Below, one piece after another: positions 32,705 to 44,300 of a stretch of 64,000 nucleotides of DNA. Each line of letters starts with the position of its first letter. Position 1 is the stretch's first letter. The notes beneath the pieces are model-generated. The model was not told the DNA's origin, ran no database searches, and saw nothing but the letters and a program-made list of their open reading frames with translations. Origin of the DNA: Panicum virgatum (taxonomy: Eukaryota; Streptophyta; Magnoliopsida; Poales; Poaceae); assembly GCF_016808335.1 (NCBI RefSeq), contig NC_053143.1, positions 51,243,441 to 51,307,440 of the forward strand, given 5' to 3'. The translations under genes were made by a program, and so were the position numbers.

Positions 32705-35491
32705 ATCAGTAGTGAGACAAAGGCAAATGTCTCAACACTGGGGTTAGCAAAGTGAGAAGCAAACCAGTGTCGAGCCATTTGCTCTACAGAAGGGTTAGCA
32801 AAACCAGACAAAGCGTTTCCCCCGTCCCGTCTACCGCGTGATTGACGAACACCACCGCGAGGAAAGCGTGGAGCCTCAAAACCTCCTCCAAAGCCTCGGT
32901 CCCATGGTCCATAGCCATACTGAAAATGACTAGAAGCACGGCCGGCAAAGCGACCACCCGCTGGAGCACGGTAACCACCACCGTCTCCCTGACCTCCACC
33001 TACACGGCGTGCCCTAGCAACTCGCCTATCACCACGCCGAGAAGGATCATGCACCCGAGCAGAGTACATGTCTGCGTTCTGTCTCTCCTGCTCTGTCCTC
33101 ACAGCCCGCTTCCTCCTGAAGCAAAACTCCTCCAAGTGACCCTCCCTGTCATAGAACTCGCCGTGGTACCTCACCTCATGCTTGGGAGGCTGAGGCCTAG
33201 CCTGCGGACGGGGAAGAGCAGCCCTCTTCTTCTGGGCAACCTGGGCTGTGGCAGCAGGGAGCGTGTCGAGGGGATTCCTTAGCTCATTGGGCTTTGGAAC
33301 CCAAACCTGCTTCTGCGGAGGTGCTTTCGGTGGTTCTTTAAGCACACCATCCGCGGGGTCAACAAGCGAAGGCTGCGTGGTCGTGCTAGCAGTGTTTCCA
33401 GCAGCCTTGCCAATCTTACCATACAACCTGTCAAAGTCTGACTTCGTGTATGTGTAACCGACCCCAAACCCATCACCATGCTTGAACTGTTTAATTATCA
33501 TGCCCAACTGCGGCTCACTGCTAGAAACCCAACTCAGAATCGCCCTAAGATAGGTATTCTCATTCTCTGAGTTGGTTTTCTCTACCGCAAGACTATCTAA
33601 ATCAGCAATCAAACCAGAGCAAACAGAGTAGTCAATAGGTGGGCTAGACTCTACGACCTTAGTCTTTCCAAAAGACTTGATCAAAGCGTTCTTCTCCTCT
33701 AGCTCCGACCTAAGCGTGGGACAAAGCTTACAAGCGCCAAGCAAAGTAGGCCTAGATCTAAGCTCCTCTAGTTCACACACAACAGTAGCAAACTTGGACT
33801 GCAAAGAAGCTAGATCAGACTTGAAGATAGGACACTCATCGCATTCAAGCACATCACTAACAATGGGAGCATCCTTGACAAGTTCAAGCTCATGCTTGGC
33901 CTTGGCTAGCTCGTGAGACGCGTCAGAAAGCGAAGTCTTAGCAACATCTAAGTTCGCAACGTTCTTATCATGCTTGGCACGGAGAGCAACAAGATCATTC
34001 ATGTGAGATATGCAGCTAGCGCACTCATCCTCACTAGATTTCTCCCTAACACAAGCCAGCTCAGCCCTAAGCTTTCTACGCTCTCTAGCTGCTTCCTTAA
34101 GAAGCCTCTTCTGGTTGTCGAGAGCGGCGTATAACTCCCTAACCTCTGTATCAAGCAGGTCGATCATGAAGTTTACCTCTGAATCGCTCTCGGATCCAGG
34201 AGAAGAGCCGGAGTGCGTCGGTGTAGCATGTCCACCTGAAGACGCACGAGCACCAACGGCTTCGCCCGCCATGGTGCAGAAGCCCTTGCGCCGACCGGTC
34301 GCCAAGCAAAGGCCAATGAAGCCGGTGGCTTCCTTGTCCCGCTTCTTCTTCTTCTTGTCGTCGTCGTCGGAGGTCGGTGAAGAAGAGCGGTCAGTGTCGG
34401 AGCTCTTGTCGTGGTCGCTGAGCTGCGCCAGGAAGGCCTTCTCCCGCTTCTTGGCCTTGTACTGGAAGCGCTTCTTGAGCGACTCCTTGTTGAAGCGTCC
34501 TCCCCGGTCACGACTGCGGTACTTGTGGCGCCGACGCTCCTTGTTGGAGCCTCCCTCGTCTCGGTCGCGGTGGCGGTAGTAGTCGAAGGAGTTGTTCTGG
34601 CCACCGCCGGACTTTTTGGGGTAATCGGCAATGAAGTGGTTCAGATCGCCGCAGTTGTAGCACCCGGGGTTCTTCTTCCTCTACCTATTGTGGTAGACGC
34701 GCTGGAACTTGCTGATGAGGAGGCACAAGTCGTCGTCGCCCAGCATCTCCAGCTACTCATCTGAAACAGAAGGCAAAGAGGCAAGAGAAAAAGCCAAGAG
34801 CAGAGTTAGCATTAGAGCTCGATCCACCTGGGTCAGTCACAAGAGCAACGCTCTTGGAAGGAGGGGCACCATTGAGCTTGGCTCGTGTTTGGTTATCCAC
34901 CTCCGTGGCCTTGAGCTTGCTGAAAAGCTCATTCATGGTCAGAGTCTCATAGCCTGCAGACTCAATGATCGTGTTCACCTTGAGATCCCACATAGAGCGG
35001 TCAAGTGCGTAGAGCAACTTGAGAGCCTTCTCGTGCTCTGTGTACTCAAGGGCACCAGCGGATCTGTTCGCATTGACCTTGTTCACAATCGACTGAAAAC
35101 GACTGAATATCAGGTCAATGCTCTCACCCGGCTCCTGTGTGAAGTTCTCGTACTCACGCCTGTGAGTCTCGAACAGTCTGGCCTTCACCTAAGGTGTACC
35201 CTCGTGGTAGTTCTCAAGGCACGTCTAAATTTTGTGGGCTTCCTGAAAACCCTGGATGCGTGAGAACTCCGCACGAGAAACACCAGCGAATAAGGCATTG
35301 ACGGCCTTGGCGTTAGCCTCGTGCTGGGTCACCTGGAGAGGTGTGGTCCGAACAGCAAGCACCTCGTAAAGCTGGTTCTTGGTAATTTCCCAGACCTCGG
35401 CTCCCATGCTCTGCAGGAAGGCTCTCATGCGAACCTTCCAGTAGGTATAGTCCTCGCCGGAAAACACCGGGATCTTACCAAGACTCGCCAT
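32705..35491 (-). pseudogene. Gag of the large Sirevirus
   Basis: Gag starts at ATG 35491 (MASLGKIPVFSGEDYTYWKV). UBN2-type gag continues at 35188-34757 (HRREYENFTQEPGESIDLIF, YALDRSMWDLKV). The zinc knuckle at about 34660-34620 reads CYNCGDLNHFIADYP, where the last ligand expected as Cys is Tyr. A basic/Asp-rich linker and a long heptad-rich segment follow (34150-33500; LLDTEVRELYAALDNQKRLL), then a Gly/Arg-rich stretch. Frame breaks lie near 35220, 34757, 34306 and 32700. The extended coiled-coil gag agrees with Sirevirus gag proteins, some of which are known to bind host factors. Confidence 0.85.
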
Positions 35492-35537
35492 GGTCGCCGA
35501 GAGGTTTTCGAACCGGTTAAGGTACTGAAAACCTCAA

Positions 35538-35553
35538 CCGAGCTCTGATACCA
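35538..35553 (-). promoter_or_regulatory. Primer-binding site of the large Sirevirus
   Basis: TGGTATCAGAGCTCGG on the minus strand lies two bases from the 5' LTR border at 35556. It is complementary to initiator Met tRNA, as in most copia elements. Confidence 0.85.
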
Positions 35554-35555
35554 AT

Positions 35556-37191
35556 TGAGGGACCGAAGCCGGCGACCAGAGGGGGGGTGAATGGGAGCCG
35601 ATCGAAATTTCTTCGAAATTTGAACCGTCGGCCTATATCCCGAAAAATCACCCAAGCCCTCAAGCATTTGGTCAAAGTTTGGAATAGCTATGGAAAAGCT
35701 AAACCAACACAAAAGGCCTTGAACGAGCGAGCGAAACCATGAAGCAAATAGGAAGCGAATTGGGAAAACTGCAGAACTGATCTGCCAGGACCGGTCTGAC
35801 CGGTGTACTGGACTGGTCTGACCGGTCGCGACTGTTCAAAATCAAGCAGACCAGTCTGACCGGTCTTGCCTACCGGTCTGACCGGTGGCACCCAGAAAAC
35901 CCCCGAAATCCAACCTTCAAACCACGAATCTCGAGCAAATTGTGTTCAAATTCAATGAGACTTGGAGGAAAGCTTTGTTCCTACCCCAAGAACGTATCCC
36001 CAAGAGATCTCACCCTAAAGATATCCATAGCATGATAATTTCGGGATGAGATCAAAAGGGATGGGGTTTTCTCTAGAACTCAAGAAATCAAATTCGAACC
36101 AGCTAGTGATTCCTGAGGGTTTAGGACAGGGCTAGATGCACGGGAATCACAGCAAAGAACTCGTAGCCTCCTCGCAATCAAGTGCGCCAAAAATGAAGTC
36201 GAAAATCCATTGCACAAGGCACAAAAACCAAGGGATTGAATCGAATCAAAAGTCCAGAGGGCACGAGGAGGATAGGGCCTCCTTTCCCAATCAAATCCCA
36301 CACAAAGTCTCAACAATCCATCAACTAAATCTACCCTAAAGGGAAGAACGGGGGGAGAGAAACACAGGGGCGGCGGCCTGGAGGAACAGAAAGTTCACGG
36401 ACAAGTTCTAAAAGCCGTACTTGATCTAACACAAGTGAAGGGGTATTTATACCCGCGGGACCGGTCAGACCGGTACGCTGGACCAGGCAGACCGGTTGGT
36501 TAGACCGGTCAGACCGGTGCCAGGGACCGGTCAGGCCGGTTGGCCTGCAGCACCCCCTGTACACGATCTCATCCAACGGCCGAGGTTCTTTCTTCAAAAC
36601 GAAGTCTTTTCCGCGATGCCGTCGTCTCGATGAAGATCCAGTCCGCGGTTTTGGAGGGTCCGCGAAACCCGGGTAGGTGGCCGGTTTTGAAAAAACCGCC
36701 AAAATCTCACACGCAAGAAGATTCCCGCCTCCATGCCGTGGCCCTAGACGCCGTTCCCGCCTCGGCCTTCTGACGGCCCTAGACGCCGCACGACGCCCGT
36801 CACCTCCTTGCCCGCAGCGAGGCCCTAGACGCCGTCGACGCCCGTCGCCTCTGTCAGTCCCAAGACCGACACCCGTGCCTCCATGACTTGGCGTCTTCGA
36901 CCGCCGTCCGCCTCCTTGGTTTATTGGCACAAACCAAGAAACCCACCTTCCATCGCCGCTTGCGCCCTCGATCCAGGAGTGGACGCCACAGCTGCCGCCC
37001 GGTTCGAGCTCCGGTCCCGGCTGCCCTTCACCGCCATCCACCGCACGGTCCATCGGCCACATCACCTCCACGGCAGCTCCCCGTCGACACTCGACGCCCG
37101 TGTGCCTGCAATACAAAGACCAAGCGCACGATCACACCGCACGGTTGACAATTCACTCATCACAAGTCGGATAGAGTACTCTCGTTCCTCA
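35556..37191 (-). repeat. 5' LTR of the large Sirevirus
   Basis: 1,636-bp complete LTR, TG..CA. TATA box GGTATAAATACC (minus sense) at about 36442-36453. Immediately upstream of it (36458-36545) and again at 35790-35890 are clusters of GACCGGTCTGACCGGT-like palindromes, likely the regulatory region of the LTR promoter. Confidence 0.92.
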
Positions 37192-38280
37192 GGAGGAGCA
37201 GGAGCCAGAAAAACTGGCTCCGCGTGGATCCTCCTTGCGTTTTCTGTTGTTGACCTCGCGAGCGAGGAGGGAGGCGGACGGAAGGTGCCGGGCACCGTCG
37301 CACGCACCGAGGTGGCCGGCGGTCAGCGCAGAGGCAGGCGCCAAGGCAGCGGGTGGCAGCACAGTGGTGGGCCCGACCGACGGCTGGCGTAGATAGGCAG
37401 CTCGCGGCAGGCGTAGAGACCGACGTGGCCCATGGCCGGCATGGAGGCGGCTTGCGACAAGGGCGGTGTGGATGCAGGTCGCGCTGGGGGGAAGGCGGCT
37501 TGCGTGACGATGGAGGGCATGGAGGCCGACCGCGCCGGGGCGGAGGGTGCGGAGGAGGAAAGCGTCGGCGGGCAGATGGAGGGCGGTGATGACGAGTGTG
37601 GGAGGCAGGGAGGATGCGGATGATGTGGTAGAAGAAAGGATAAGGTGGAGAGAGAAGGGAAATAAATGAGAAGAATGAAAAATAAAAATATAGGTATTAT
37701 GGTCATTTCATTGTTTCTACGTAACAACTAGGAGGAGCCATTTTACCAAATGTTTTCCAAAACGACTTTAGCTCAACCGCTCCACCGGAGAAGTTGGAGC
37801 CGGATCTATTTTTGGAGGAGCTAGCCGGAACCTTGCCAAACAGATCCGCCCTGAATATATGTGTCTGAAGCCTCGAGCTTGCATCGTGGAATAAGCGCAC
37901 AACGTACTTGGATCTTCTTGAGTGTCTCACAAAAGTAGAAAGCTCTTTTAAAGAAAACACAAGAAAATAGAATTGACACTTTTTTGTCTCCCTTATTCTT
38001 GATGCATGAATACCACTGCGAGGATACTTCATTTCATCTGGGAAACTCCCCATGAATGAAGTACCGCCGTTTACAGAAACAGATAGAAAATGCACATCCT
38101 CAAAATGACACTGGGAAATAAAACCCACTCACCCATATTTTTGGAGAAACAAAAAGTAACATGTGGGAGCAAAATAAGTCAGAAACCATACCGGACTCCT
38201 CCTTCAGAAAAGCTTAACAAAGCAAGCAAGCAGACGACCCTGTAACAACCTTAATTTTTTTATGTAGTTTCCTTCCTCAA
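37192..38280. other. Transposon remnant and 3' flank of PGG-C
   Basis: From the LTR end, GGAGGAGCAGGAGCCAGAAA begins a segment whose other end near 37730-37850 reads GGAGGAGCTAGCCGGAACC and TTGCCAAACAGATCC. This is a pattern typical of a grass DNA transposon cut by the Sirevirus. A GC-rich middle (37260-37620) has no recognisable gene. From about 37850 the sequence is the 3' flank of PGG-C. No gene seen. Confidence 0.4.
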
Positions 38281-38305
38281 CTTGAGGCGCCCTGGCCTCC
38301 GCTGC

Positions 38306-41300
38306 TTATTGGGGTTGGGGTACGGTAGCTGCTTCTTGTTTCTTCTTGTAGAAGGCGAAGAGGCACATAACAAAGGCGACGATGGGGACGAGCAGCACGA
38401 TGACCCTCCATGACGTGCACGCGTCCCGAGCGCTGCCTGCCGCGTAGGCTACCAGCAGAGCGGCCATGCCCAGGAACATGGCCGTGTGCATCGGCCAAAG
38501 CGGCAGGTGGTGGTCGCGCCGCCGCTTCCATATCATCCGCGACAGCAGCAAGCCCATCACGACAATGGAGGCCATGAAGGCGGTGGAGTTGCTGTAGAAG
38601 AAAGCGTTGTAGCGCCGCCGGCTCATGTCGTAGAGGACCGGGTTGCCGGCGGCGTGCCCACCATTGCCGCCGCCCTCGTCCATCGTCCACATGCCGCCGG
38701 GTGGCTTGAGGCCCGTGAAGTATGTCACGCTGGCGCCCAGTATTCCTACCAGCATCAGGTACTCCTGCATCATCGTGTCATCGTCTTTCTTCTTGTTGTC
38801 GTCGGCCGATTCCTGCGACTGCGGCCGCCTCTGCCGATAATGCCTGATCGCCAGGCAGACCAGCGCTGCACAAACTGCAACGACCAGTACTAGGGCGATG
38901 ACGGAGGTCCGCAGGTGCAGGGAGCTCCCGGCGGCGTAGGCCGCCATGAGGCCGAACATGCCGGCGACCATGCAGACATAGAGCGCGTAGCACCGGATGC
39001 CCGGCCGGTACAGGTTCGCGTTGAGGAGGAGGAGGATGAGAGCCACGGACGCCATGAAGCTCGCCGCGTTGCAGTAGAAGAAGGCCTCGTAGCGGCGCGG
39101 GTACTTGTCCCCCAGCACCGGGAACCCCGCGCGGTGCCTGAGCTTGTCATTGTCTTCCTCCCAGAAGCCACCAGGCGGGGTCAGGCCGGCCTGGTAGGTG
39201 AGCGTCGCCGCCAGGGTTGCGAGGAGGAGCAGCACCTCGCGGTACTCGTCCAGCTCCTTATGCTGGCCGCTGCCGTTCTGGTCTACCTGGAAGAAGACGA
39301 TGTGGATCACCACGTAGATGAGGACGGCCCCGGCCATGGCGACCGTGTAGATGGAGGTGTTGGTGTCCCTGCAGCTCCCGGCGGCGTAGGCGCCGATGAG
39401 GGCGAACAGGTCCAGAACCATGGCCTTCTCCAGCACGTGGAGCCTGATCAGGGACTCCTTCTGCAGCATCACCATGATGACTAGGGACGCCACGAAGGCT
39501 GCCGAGTTGAAGTAGAAGAAGACCTTGAACCGCCCAGGGTGCGTGGTCAGGAGGATGGGGTCTCCTACGCTGTGATCCGGGCCGTCCTTTGACCAGACGC
39601 CACCAGGTGGATCTAGTCCTGCCTGGTAAGCAATGGTCGCCGCAAGAGTGGCAAGCAGCTGAATGCAATCACGAATCTTGTTCACATCATCCTCGTGTTT
39701 TTTCCCATCATCATCCCTAAAAGAATGCAGATCGAGCATTAGTCTGTTTGTGGTAAAATGCTAATAATCTTTGTGCATGTGTATACCCATGCGCTATACT
39801 CTACACTTTAGGTGTAGCACAATAGCTAAACTGAGCACAATTACTGAACAAAATTTCATCAGTACTTTGGCGAGCTATTACTGAATATTATATTGTTCAA
39901 TAAGAACATTATTGCTAGTAACTATGTACAGTAAATAAAAATTATGAATTTAAAAAATCAAAACGATCAACAATTTAGAACGCATTCAAATGTAAATGTA
40001 ATTGATGATAGAGTAGTGAAAACAATTATACCTGCCGGCGGGGGTGTTGTCTTCTTTGCCGATTAGAAGCCGCGGGAGGAAAATGCAGGCAAGCACTAGG
40101 GCAACCAGGGCGAGAACATAGATGGTGTGCTTGCCGTCCCTGCAGCTCCCGGCGGCGTAGGCGCCGCCGAGGCCCAAGAGCGCCGTGAGGATGAAGCCAT
40201 AGAGGGCGACGTCCCTCACCGGGACGACCTTGAGGAACGTCCTCTGGATGTCGAGCTTCTTGTGGTCGACGACGAGCATGATGGCGAGCAGGGACGCGAT
40301 GAAGGCGGTGGTGTTGCAGAAGAAGAAGGCCCTGTAGCGCCCGGGGTGGAGGGGCTGCAGCACGGGGTCGCCGGCGGCGTGGTGGCCCTGCACCTCGCTC
40401 CGCCAGAAGCCGCCGGGCGGGTTCAGCCCGGCCGCGTACGCGACGGTCGCCGCGAAGATGGCGAGCACCAGCAGGATCTCGCGCTCGCTCGCCGCCCGCA
40501 GGATCTCGCGCTCGCTCGCCGCCTCGCCGCCGTGAGGATCCTCCTGCGGCCGCGCCGCGCGCTCGCTCGCCGCCTCCGGCGGCGGCGTCGGCGCGCGGGG
40601 CGGCCGCAGGAGGATCCTCACGGCGGCGTAGGCGGCGACGCCGGACACGAGCAGGCCCTCGCACTACAAGAAATGTGGTGATCTATGACGAAAATTTTAT
40701 GACATTTTAATAGAGCGTCACAATTGCATACAATCTATGACGAATTTGAAGGTATGAACCCTAGGCCCAGAACTTTGTGACGTTTTATTGAATTCGTCAT
40801 AATTGAGCCCACAAAATATGACGTTTTATTGAATTCGTCATAATTGAGCCCACAAAACATAACGTTTTAACATTAATGTCATAAAAATCGTCATAGTTAT
40901 TTTAACTATATGTTTTGACATTTTCATTTTTAATTCAAGTTTTTTCTTCTCTTATTTGATGCTTACGTGGCAGCCTAGTCAGCGAACACGTGGTCTGCCG
41001 AGCGGGGCCCACTTGCGAGCCAGTTCAGCAGCCTAGTCAGCAGTCGAGCAGCCCACAAAATAATGACGTTTCAACATATATGTCAGAGAAATAGTCATAT
41101 TCCATTTTAGCATATATTTATAAACTATGGAACACAATTTTTATATATATACTAGTAAAAATAAAAATAGAGATATTGTAGCTTCGTAGCTGGTATTTAA
41201 TTTTTTATACTACTATCTCATGCCTTGTTAAAAAAATGGCACCGCAAGGGGGTGTCACAGAAATTGTCATGGTCCATTTATACTATCTCGTACCTGTTAA

Positions 41301-44300
41301 AAAAGAAGCTGTTGCTGCAGCAGTGATGAATAAACAAAGGATGTAATGATTAGCACTTCACAGGAATACGAGCTGTAGCTGTTGTTGCCTGAACTCGGTT
41401 TTTTTTTTTGAGAGGAATGTTGTTGCCTGAACTCTTGAGCTGCAGCTGCTGGACTGGGCCGCAAGCCACAAGCACCTGCGTGCGCTGCTGCGCTCTCCAC
41501 CACCGTCCAGCTGGGCCAGCGCTCGGACCGTCCAACTGGGCCAGCGCTCGGACCGCTCAAGACACACAACGAAGCAAAGAAAAAAAAAACGGGAGAACAG
41601 GGGTTCGAACCCTGGTCTGCGACATAAGACGCGCCCAACACTTACCACTACGCTCCACTGTTGTTTGTGATGACGTCTGCTATTAATCTTTTTTATACAA
41701 AAGTGTTCCGGTTTAATTCGAGAGAAAATATGCACTTACCACTACGCTCCACAGTTGTTGTGATGACGTCTGCTATTAATCTTTTTATACAAAAGCGTTC
41801 CGGTTTAATTCGAGAGAAAATATGCCGGATCGGGGGCTTCGAACCAAGGTCATGGAGTTAAGTCTTCCGCGCTCTACCACTGCGCCGCAACTTCATTTGC
41901 ATTGATGTTGGGTAATAAACGATTTTAATTGTAGTCCGGACATCAATTTAAAGTTGCAAAAAAAATTTAAAATTATCAAATGAATTAAAAAAATAACCAA
42001 AATATTACCTGAGACAATCCATCATGTATATTACCTATACAAAAAGTTTTGAAGTGAAAACCTAATTCGATCATCACTGTGACTCAAAATCTTATCAAAT
42101 CCTTCTCATGTCTATGGAACTTCTTCAAAGATGCTTAGTTTTGTAAGCAACGTACTTGACAACTTTTACGAAACCTTCTCAATTTTTTATCATAGCCTCC
42201 ATGTATGATATTATGATATCCTGACAAATCTCATGATTTTCAGACTACGTTTGATTTTTATAGAATTTAAAACCTATTCGGCCACACGTTCGTTGTCATG
42301 TTTCGTGAACAAGATGTTTGAATTTTCCTTTCAATTCTTTGACAATACCTCAAATTGGATTCAATAACATGAATATTATTTTTCTATTCATTATACTACA
42401 TTATTCAAATCACTTACAGTTCAAATTTGAATTACTTTCAATAAACTCGTAGAAATTCATTTAAACTATTAAAAATAGTAACTGAGTTAGAAAATTCTTG
42501 AAACTCCTACATGGAAACTTATATGTTGTCTATTACATACAAAATTTTTTTGGGAGTTATAAGGTAGATAGTTTTGCAATTTACTTCACAAGATTGTCTT
42601 AATTAGATATTTCAAAATAGAAACACTAGCTTTTGTTAAATGGGCCATAACTTGGGGCTGGGCCACTTTTTTCTAAGGCCCAATTTTTTCTGGCCGCCCA
42701 TCACCGATCCAACCATTCTAATCAAGTACTGAGATGAATAAAACGCCAGCTCACCGACGCGTTTGGAAAAACCCTAGCCACTCTCCTCTCATCCAGTCCA
42801 CGTAGGGGCGGCTGCTCCCTCAGATCCGCTGCACCGCGTGCCGCCGCCTCCCTCTCCCTCAGATCTGCCGCCGCGCCCTCCAAGCCACACCCCGCCGCCG
42901 CCCTCAACCCAGCATCCCGGCGGCTTCAGCAGCAGCACGAGCGGGCGGATCAGGGACAGGTCCCTTGGCGCCAGGCGGTTGAAGTCGTCAGGAAGCGTGG
43001 AGGCCGGACGACGCTGGTGAGATGCAAATCTGGTCCGCTCCTAGCCCTGCCCTCCTCTGCTGCCCCCTCCGGTCCATGCACACCTCGTAGTGAGGGATCC
43101 CAGGCCTCCCATCATGAATGGTTCCTTTTATCTTGTTTGTGATGTAGTGAGGGATCCCAGGCCGACGACTGGCTTCGGCGGCGTCCATCCCCCGTCCAGC
43201 ATTGTTTGCATCAGCAGGTGTAACCTCGCGGATCCAACTTGACTGGATCCGTGGCCACCGGATCCATCGCTGCCACTGGGATGTGGAGAGGCAGCTGGTG
43301 TTCGTTTTCCTTTCTCGATTCAATTTCTGCTAGTGATTCATGCATGTGCACCTTCCCTTTTGAGGTTATTGCGCCTGATGCTTCTGATTTGACAGGCGGG
43401 CAGACAACTCGCAAATCTCAGCATCAAGGGCGGAACCGTGCCTGGCCCTCGAGCCCTCCACTTCCGCCTCGATGGTTGAAGGTAGCGATTAGACTTGGAG
43501 GTGCACCTCGCGAGCTTTATCTGCAGGATGCCATCCATGCCGAGTAAGTGGATTCATTTGCTGAAATCTCACCCCTTACTCTGTACTTTCTGTGAAACAA
43601 TTCCATTTATGACCTACAATGTACCACGGCTAGGACTAACTTCGTGTGTTCTGGTCCTTTGGTAGCTCCGTGGCACAAGTTTTCTTGCTAAAATTGTAAA
43701 TCCAGTGAATGCATACGGTAGATTTTCATGCATCTCATAGTTCAGTACTTGATTCAGAAATTAATTTAGTGATGCATTGTTGCAACCGAACTTGTAATAT
43801 CCAGTTAATTGTACCAAATCTCGTGTATTGGATTAATTTCCCCTCATTTGTTTCTTGTGAACAAGTGATTTATATAAACTTAAAAGTACTGCTTGCTTAA
43901 CTCACTTGATGATAAATAAAATGAGTTCTAATTAAAAGTACTCCAGTTAATTGTACTTAATAATCTTTTCTCTGTTCATGTTAATTTAAATCACAAACTG
44001 AACCCTCTTTTAATCACATATGTATTCTGAAAGTTTCAGTTGGAAATTTTGTTGCCTGGAAATTGCAATAATTACTTTCTTTTAAAGTTAGTGATTCTAT
44101 GATAAAGCTAGTGCAATATTGCAGATAAAGAGATCTTTTAAAGCCATATTGATGGCAACATTTCAGACTGATTTATGCACATAACCTGTTTGATTAAATG
44201 CCTTTCTGCTCAACAGCTGAGGTTCTGAATGTGTTTCATCACAAGCAACAATATACTTTCGGGCTATTTGTGCAGGGACAACAACAGCTGAGGTCTTTTC

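Larger units (their letters stand above)
27054..37191 (-). mobile_element. Sirevirus-type Ty1-copia retrotransposon, gag-pol decayed, one LTR truncated
   Basis: This 10.1-kb minus-strand element has a complete 5' LTR at 35556-37191 (TGAGGGACCG..TTCCTCA on the plus strand). A primer-binding site TGGTATCAGAGCTC lies two bases inside it. The interior has the copia order gag, protease, integrase, reverse transcriptase, RNase H. The 3' LTR (27054-28094) is cut, missing about 595 bp at its outer end. Repeated CTCCCCCTTG / CTCCCCCTGA purine tracts (28095-28590) and GACCGGTCAGACCGGT palindromes in the LTRs point to the Sirevirus lineage. Because the outer LTR end is missing, no target duplication can be checked. 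Confidence 0.92.

Noticed and set aside
38306..39739. 477-residue ORF read as a complete gene starting at 39739
   Set aside because: The first codons lie in the intron. A TTTTAG acceptor at 39717 joins in phase with the donor at 40031, so this ORF is exon 2 of a larger gene.
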